DNA of 64,000 nucleotides from Phoronis australis. Taxonomy: Eukaryota > Phoronida > Phoronidae. The DNA lies in assembly GCA_002633005.1 (NCBI GenBank), contig NMRA01000107.1:755777-819776 (forward strand), written 5' to 3'. Made by a program: the position numbers and the translations under genes. This document shows positions 62,201 through 64,000 of this stretch, piece after piece (the stretch's first letter is position 1; every line of letters begins with the position of its first letter). The notes under the pieces are model-generated. The model made no database searches. It was given only the letters and a program-made list of their open reading frames with translations, and was not told the origin of the DNA.

Positions 62201-63666
62201 TTTGATGTAATACCTGTACGTATGTACTTGTTCAATAATATTATTATGCACACGCAATGACAACAGGTTATTTCTGACTGACTCAAGTTTGATATGTGAG
62301 AAACGATTTTAGTAGAAACCGCGCTGCACGCAAACACGATACAACACTACCTCATGAAAACAAATAACAATTCTTTTAATTAAACTACAAATGGGTATTT
62401 TTATTTTTTATTTTGGCGTCCTCAGTTCCAGGTTGACTACCTATGATTTTTACTATGGCTTTAATTGAAGAAGTTGACGTTCGAGCCCTGGACTTCCAAA
62501 ACTAGCCATGTTCCTCGGACAGCATCCGTACGAGGCAGTCACAAGTTACACTTACCAGGAAGAGCCGAGGATAACGGCTTGACTAACAGAGGTTACTTGT
62601 TGCCGAGGTCCGCAAAGGCTACATCAGAAACTGCATAGATGTCTCCTAACTTATTTCCTTTTATTATTCCATATCCACGTTCTTTCAAACGGAGGTGAAC
62701 CCCAGTTCAAGAAACCACGCGGTGAGACTGACAACCCGTGATGTTTCAGGGTCAATTCATTGTTCACGCGCGAGAAGCTGACTAAGTTTTTACATATATT
62801 TTTCAACTTTTAATGTTACAACTTAAAACAGTGCATAATAGATTCTAACTTGGACGTTTGTTGCGAAAGCTAAATACAATTTACAAATGTTAAGTTTAAT
62901 TTAAAATTATTGACGAAAGGAAAATGTGTTTACTTTACATTGCGCAAGCGTGTTTTTCATAAGTTGCGTAATGTAGTAGAATGTTTTAGACACGACGAGT
63001 TTTTCGACAAAAAGATTGTTCGTGCGGTCCATGTGAGAAAACAAATCCTACACTCATCTCAGGTTTATGAGATGGGCAAAACTTCATGGAAATTTCGTCA
63101 AAATTGTAGGCAAGTCTCGGGTTTTTGACGAAATTTCCAAAAGGTTTTGCCCACGTCATAAACCTGAGACAAGTGTAGGATTCTCTATATCTCTTACCTT
63201 TAAATATATAAAAACATATTTGCTATAGTCAAGAAGTTTGGTAAAAATAAATGAGTCAAATTCGTTGATTCAGATCAGCGATTAACAAGAATATAGTGAA
63301 AAAGCTCTTGGTAAGAGGCGTTCTGGTTATAACAGCAACAATGTGGTGGTTCACCATTCTACCCAAGCATATCGCGACACGTACACTATACATTGTGCCA
63401 AACGTTTTGTCACTGATCACACTCACATTCTCGCTTTTCTTGAAGTTTTCAGGATAGAGCTTTTACTCGGACGTTTTGCACCAATAGGTGTGAAACGGAG
63501 GCAACGGAAGGTTTAAGTGACACTTTACCTCAATGTTTTCTTAAACTCGTTGACAGAGCACGACGAGAAGTAAAACACATTCCCTAGGTTACTACTTCCT
63601 CCATCCGGGTCCATGATATGGTTGGCTTCCTTGCATCCATTGTCACCGTCATGATCGGCGCCCAGA
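36902..63666 (-). CDS. Gene 2: M12B metalloprotease, 3' half, with a tail of alternating Thr/Ser-rich and six-cysteine modules
   Basis: Sixteen exons join in phase: 63666-63529, 61825-61681, 57814-57664, 56635-56555, 53190-53104, 52750-52664, 51940-51797, 50759-50697, 49958-49815, 48760-48698, 45981-45919, 45173-45030, 43992-43930, 43185-43042, 38319-38254 and 37044-36902. They give 575 codons including the stop. The order is end of the catalytic domain, ADAM-TS-type Cys-rich domain, a Ser/Thr linker, then linkers alternating with five intact six-cysteine modules. The N-terminal half lies right of the window. By family knowledge this is a secreted zinc endopeptidase; the tail is probably an O-glycosylated stalk carrying disulfide-rich knobs for binding. 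Confidence 0.75.
38254..38319 (-). CDS. Gene 2 linker exon L8 (22 codons)
   Basis: Phase 1 to 1, acceptor gcttttttttcag, donor GTAAGT. It reads STSAVTTAPPTTSANFPTTT: Thr/Pro-rich, no cysteine. It lies outside the tandem array and is diverged from L1-L5, so it probably predates the array. Confidence 0.7.
38490..40205. repeat. Large inverted repeat (about 140-bp arms) with internal duplications
   Basis: The arms 38490-38630 and 40065-40205 are inverted copies (for example cttatcagattta and taaatctgataag; tgtgcataccatcaccgatc and its complement). A diverged direct copy of the left arm starts at about 38962. The structure lies in the 4.7-kb intron of gene 2 and could be a foldback element. Confidence 0.65.
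39685..39810. repeat. Foldback sequence
   Basis: acaaaacgtacctcgattgg, then cgtacatgaagtaat, pairs with atcacttcatgtacg, then ccactataggtacgttttgt. Arms of about 35 bases, loop of about 55. Intronic MITE-like hairpin. Confidence 0.6.
40293..40365 (-). mobile_element. tRNA-derived SINE head
   Basis: On the minus strand an A box (TGGTGTAGTGGTG, 40357-40345) and a B box (GGTTCGAAACC, 40314-40304) lie at tRNA-like spacing. The acceptor stem does not pair and the anticodon stem is poor, so a working tRNA gene is unlikely. Downstream on the minus strand is a short palindrome, gttatctcactattgagataac (tail region). Confidence 0.55.
40487..40557. repeat. (TA)n microsatellite ending in an ambiguous base
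   Basis: About 36 TA units followed by n at 40558. The ambiguous base suggests the repeat length or sequence was unresolved at assembly. Confidence 0.9.
41036..41430. repeat. Compound (CA)n/(TG)n microsatellite
   Basis: Blocks of CA and TG alternate, joined by tatata, with ATGT and CATG tetranucleotide stretches and a GCACGCACGCA tail. The strand switches of purine-pyrimidine repeats create long self-complementary stretches. Open frames over it (His-Thr and Cys-Val runs) are artefacts. Confidence 0.9.
41878..42432. repeat. Dispersed repeat, copy B
   Basis: Diverged direct homologue of 14777-15455, without the expanded 16-bp array. It lies in the intron between module B and linker L8 of gene 2. 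Confidence 0.65.
43042..43185 (-). CDS. Gene 2 six-cysteine module B (intact)
   Basis: Phase 1 to 1, acceptor gtctcttcag, donor GTAAGT (stronger than the GTAAAT of D, H and J). All six cysteines are present. The last residues are KTTTP where the others have KATIS. It is the last copy of the tandem array before the long 4.7-kb intron. Confidence 0.72.
43930..43992 (-). CDS. Gene 2 linker exon L1 (21 codons)
   Basis: Phase 1 to 1, acceptor tgtatttttcag, donor GTAAGT. It reads SASPIATSNTPSISPRTTKS. Almost identical to L4 and L5. Confidence 0.7.
44155..44262 (-). pseudogene. Decayed half-module C
   Basis: Homologous to the C-terminal two thirds of the six-cysteine module (QLASSFN, CCQWC readable), but the N-terminal third and acceptor are replaced by AT-rich text, and TGA interrupts at the second cysteine. 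Cys 3 is lost. Confidence 0.6.
45030..45173 (-). CDS. Gene 2 six-cysteine module D (intact)
   Basis: Phase 1 to 1, acceptor gtctcttcag, donor GTAAAT. It begins with ACINMYQH where the others have VCINMYQH. All six cysteines and RWCCQSC are kept. One repeat unit (1,988 bp) separates it from B. Confidence 0.72.
45919..45981 (-). CDS. Gene 2 linker exon L2 (21 codons)
   Basis: Phase 1 to 1, acceptor gtattttctag, donor GTAAGA. It reads SASPNATSNTTSISPQTTKS, and carries an NAT and an NTT sequon that are absent from L1, L4 and L5. Confidence 0.68.
46141..46255 (-). pseudogene. Decayed half-module E
   Basis: It reads LYTCRQLASSFNCLCNSDN and WFCQSC without an acceptor or the first cysteine, and the CC pair is broken to FC. 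Same type as C, G and I. Confidence 0.6.
46866..46970 (-). pseudogene. Linker L3: exon with destroyed splice acceptor
   Basis: It aligns with L6/L7 and keeps the donor (AAATCTG then GTAAG). The acceptor, however, reads tttccaa where functional copies have ttttcag or ttttccag. An internal cag upstream of GTTACTCC would give the wrong phase. The surrounding 46.7-47.4 kb is homologous to 53.1-53.7 kb, which explains why this repeat interval is longer (2.8 kb). Confidence 0.55.
47822..47952 (-). pseudogene. Module F: frameshifted six-cysteine exon
   Basis: It has an intact acceptor (tctcttcag) and donor (GTAAAT), but 13 bases are missing between the second and third cysteine relative to modules H, D and J (131 bp instead of 144). 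The frame shifts after LYTR, the last four cysteines are lost, and joining to L2 would create TGA at the L2/D junction. It is therefore either skipped or truncates the protein. Confidence 0.7.
48698..48760 (-). CDS. Gene 2 linker exon L4 (21 codons)
   Basis: Phase 1 to 1, acceptor tgtattttccag, donor GTAAGT. It reads SASPIATSNTPSISPTTTKS. The partner module in this repeat unit (F, 47.8 kb) is frameshifted, so L4 probably splices onward to L2. Confidence 0.7.
48915..49031 (-). pseudogene. Decayed half-module G
   Basis: It reads LYTCRQLASSFNCLCKRD and RWCCQSC in one frame, so five cysteines survive. The N-terminal third and acceptor are missing, however, and the upstream text (tcaagtaactgcgtaag) is not a splice acceptor. 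Confidence 0.6.
49815..49958 (-). CDS. Gene 2 six-cysteine module H (intact)
   Basis: Phase 1 to 1, acceptor gtcttttcag, donor GTAAAT. The six-cysteine spacing and the residues YTCQELASSFNFLCKRDD and SRWCCQSC are retained. It differs from J by only a few codons and sits exactly one repeat unit (1,982 bp) away. Confidence 0.72.
50697..50759 (-). CDS. Gene 2 linker exon L5 (21 codons)
   Basis: Phase 1 to 1, acceptor tgtattttccag, donor GTAAGT. It reads SASPIATSNTPSISPQTTKS: Ser/Thr/Pro-rich, no cysteine. It is virtually identical to L4 and L1, showing recent duplication. Confidence 0.7.
50931..51046 (-). pseudogene. Decayed half-module I
   Basis: Homologous to half-modules C, E and G, with extra changes in the WCCQSC region (cttgaacgactggcaatacc on the plus strand lacks two bases relative to ctttgcacgactggcaacacc). 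No acceptor. Confidence 0.55.
51797..51940 (-). CDS. Gene 2 six-cysteine module J (intact)
   Basis: Forty-eight codons, phase 1 to 1, acceptor cttttcag, donor GTAAAT. The cysteine spacing is C-x15-C-x10-C-x8-CC-x2-C, with key segments VCINMYQN, YTCQELASSFNFLCKR and RWCCQSC. It is nearly identical to modules H, D and B. The pattern recalls small disulfide-rich domains such as ShKT, but the spacing differs, so the fold is not assigned. Confidence 0.72.
52664..52750 (-). CDS. Gene 2 linker exon L6 (29 codons)
   Basis: Phase 1 to 1, acceptor tgtatttttcag, donor GTAAAT. It begins ASTSTNTTFTPMNATEFSTS and has two N-glycosylation sequons (NTT, NAT). It ends SQGTTGS. A direct 440-bp neighbour of L7, probably from local duplication. 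Confidence 0.68.
53104..53190 (-). CDS. Gene 2 linker exon L7 (29 codons)
   Basis: Phase 1 to 1, acceptor gtattttacag, donor GTAAAC. It begins ASTSTSTTVTSKITT and ends SISAQTTES; it is Ser/Thr-rich and has no cysteine. It is the longer linker form, as is L6, and is closest in text to the first linker at 56.6 kb. Confidence 0.68.
53930..54085 (-). pseudogene. Decayed six-cysteine module K
   Basis: Recognisable from YTCPQLALYFGCLCKTS, but the acceptor has changed from cttcag to cttcaa, the first part holds a TAG, and the CCQSC region is out of frame. It is the copy nearest the protease core, so the array once extended further upstream. Confidence 0.55.
54100..56554 (-). other. Gene 2 intron between first linker and module array
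   Basis: No exon recognised. It includes a G/C-homopolymer-rich stretch around 55360-55580 with an uninterrupted but unremarkable minus-strand frame. Confidence 0.45.
56555..56635 (-). CDS. Gene 2 exon: first Ser/Thr-rich linker
   Basis: Twenty-seven codons, phase 1 to 1, acceptor gattttttcag and donor GTATAA. It reads SSITTTASTSATSKITSTDD and onward to KTTDS, with no cysteine. Its composition (about half Ser/Thr) indicates an O-glycosylated spacer. It is the founder type of the linker exons downstream. Confidence 0.75.
57664..57814 (-). CDS. Gene 2 exon: ADAM-TS Cys-rich domain, second part
   Basis: Phase 0 in (acceptor cattttacag), phase 1 out. It begins WVYDKKGYNKCVALWCKTSG, then GGCETRYTFAATGTDCGKD and MWCKNGKCVPK. 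The pattern C-x3-WC, A-x-GT-x-C-G-x3-WC-x2-G-x-CV is typical of the second half of the ADAMTS-type Cys-rich domain. It closes the conserved protease core. No thrombospondin repeat follows; a Ser/Thr linker comes instead. Confidence 0.88.
58226..58386. repeat. Nested palindromic MITE, copy 1
   Basis: Ends cgttcagtaaggataggatc and gcgaggtcctagcgctgctgaacg are inverted copies. Homologous to 60432-60574 in the opposite orientation. Confidence 0.55.
58914..59400. other. Homopolymer-rich element interior
   Basis: Repeated text ggatccaggat/ggatccagggt with runs of eight or more G, inside the Harbinger-like element. Typical of degraded transposon interiors; no gene recognised. Confidence 0.4.
60349..61045. 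mobile_element. Second Harbinger-like copy, partial
   Basis: It begins CGCTTTCATAAAAGTGGTTTAA, like the element above. From 60567 to 61045 it matches 58383-58790 directly (aaaaccaggtttaaagtatc, cttcaatgaaacctt, cagaatcagtgcagac). A frame at 60780-61187 starts MFPSRTGRRKVNVTENNEIG and may be a decayed regulatory or Myb-like protein of the element; the parallel frame at 58591 is in worse condition. Confidence 0.5.
60432..60574. repeat. Nested palindromic MITE, copy 2
   Basis: Ends cgttcagtaacgctaggacc and ggtcctagcgtctactgaacg form terminal inverted repeats. It lies at the same place within the host element as copy 1 but is flipped. Confidence 0.6.
61105..61166. repeat. (TG)n microsatellite
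   Basis: TG repeats with TGCG interruptions between the Harbinger-like copy and the Cys-rich exon at 61.7 kb. Confidence 0.85.
61681..61825 (-). CDS. Gene 2 exon: disintegrin-like/Cys-rich domain, first part
   Basis: Phase 2 in (acceptor gtttcttttcag), phase 0 out (donor GTAAGG). It reads SDRQCVKDQ, then LPGQIYSADVQCQQMYGEDS and ECGQ. The LPG-x-x-Y-x-x-D-x-QC-x-x-x-(Y/F)G block is the hallmark of the ADAMTS-type cysteine-rich domain (ADAM_CR_2) that follows the catalytic domain and shapes substrate binding. Confidence 0.88.
63044..63182. mobile_element. Foldback MITE
   Basis: The arms aatcctacactcatctcagg through to tcgtcaaaa, and ttttgacgaaatttcc through to aagtgtaggatt, are inverted copies of about 60 bases with a short loop. 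One arm recurs at about 34745-34845 (gacggaatttccaagagg, cataaacctgagacgagt). Confidence 0.7.
63529..63666 (-). CDS. Gene 2 exon: end of M12B catalytic domain (third zinc His, Met-turn)
   Basis: The exon enters in phase 2 and reads LGADHDGDNGC, the last part of HExxHxxGxxHD. Its His is the third zinc ligand and its Asp is family-typical. HIMDP follows, the Met-turn that defines metzincins, then FSSCSVNEFKKTLR, the usual closing helix with its cysteine. The HExxH helix itself must be in the previous exon, right of the window. Phase 2 out (donor GTAAAG) fits the next exon exactly. Confidence 0.9.
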
Positions 63667-64000
63667 CTAAGAAAAAAATACCACGTTTTGAGAGGCGACG
63701 AGGAGACCATAAAAGAGCTTTGAATTGTGGAATGCCATGAAAGGAGTACATGTATAGCCACACTACATCCCGGGGTACTCGCCTATATTTTGACTTGGGT
63801 GTGGCTGGAAAACAGGGGTAGGCTACTCAATCTCCATGAGATTGGTAAGGTTTGAAGGGATCAACCGTCCCTGAAAAAGTTGCCCTTCCCAAGGTCTTTG
63901 TTCTAGAAACACCACCATATTGCAGGAATTAATTCCAAAAGCCCAATCCTTTCCAAGGGGAGATAACTGTAACATGCTGTTTAACGCAACTACATGATTT

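Overview
Eukaryotic genomic DNA from an invertebrate metazoan. It is AT-rich and intron-dense, with GT-AG splice sites, abundant DNA-transposon remnants, MITE-like foldbacks, CA/TG and TA microsatellites and frequent catgtac-type words. The metalloprotease exons resemble those of lophotrochozoans (mollusc, annelid or brachiopod), but the species cannot be fixed from the sequence; other invertebrate deuterostomes are not excluded. There is no sign of bacterial, organellar or viral coding.

Two genes are supported, both on the minus strand and both encoding M12B (reprolysin/ADAM-TS-like) zinc metalloproteases. Gene 1 (13.3 kb down to the left edge) shows its 5' half: a TATA box, a signal-peptide exon, a propeptide exon, a linker exon, a furin-type site and the start of the catalytic domain. 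It runs off the window. Gene 2 (right edge down to 36.9 kb) shows its 3' half: the end of the catalytic domain (third zinc-ligand His and Met-turn), the Cys-rich domain, and a long C-terminal tail in which Thr/Ser-rich linker exons alternate with a six-cysteine module exon. All exon phases agree across the inferred junctions: 226 codons in five exons for gene 1 and 575 codons including the stop in sixteen exons for gene 2. The genes form a tandem, same-strand pair.

The most interesting region is 43.0-54.1 kb. An approximately 1.98-kb unit (module exon, linker exon and a decayed half-module) has been tandemly duplicated inside gene 2. Some copies are intact. Others have been lost by frameshift (47.8 kb), loss of the splice acceptor (46.9 and 54.0 kb) or loss of the N-terminal half (44.2, 46.2, 49.0, 51.0 kb). 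The last module (36.9 kb) carries an in-frame stop yet keeps the ancestral splice donor at the same position.

The remainder (13.4-36.9 kb, the introns, and 57.9-61.2 kb) is mostly intergenic or intronic. It holds a pair of TTAA-flanked THAP-encoding (Kolobok-like) transposon copies, one with a nested GC-rich insertion; a Harbinger-like element built from aaacctggttt words; several foldback MITEs; a tRNA-derived SINE head; minisatellites of 16, 21, 63 and about 72 bp; and a decayed C2H2-finger-like reading frame. No RNA genes other than the SINE head, and no CRISPR, were seen.
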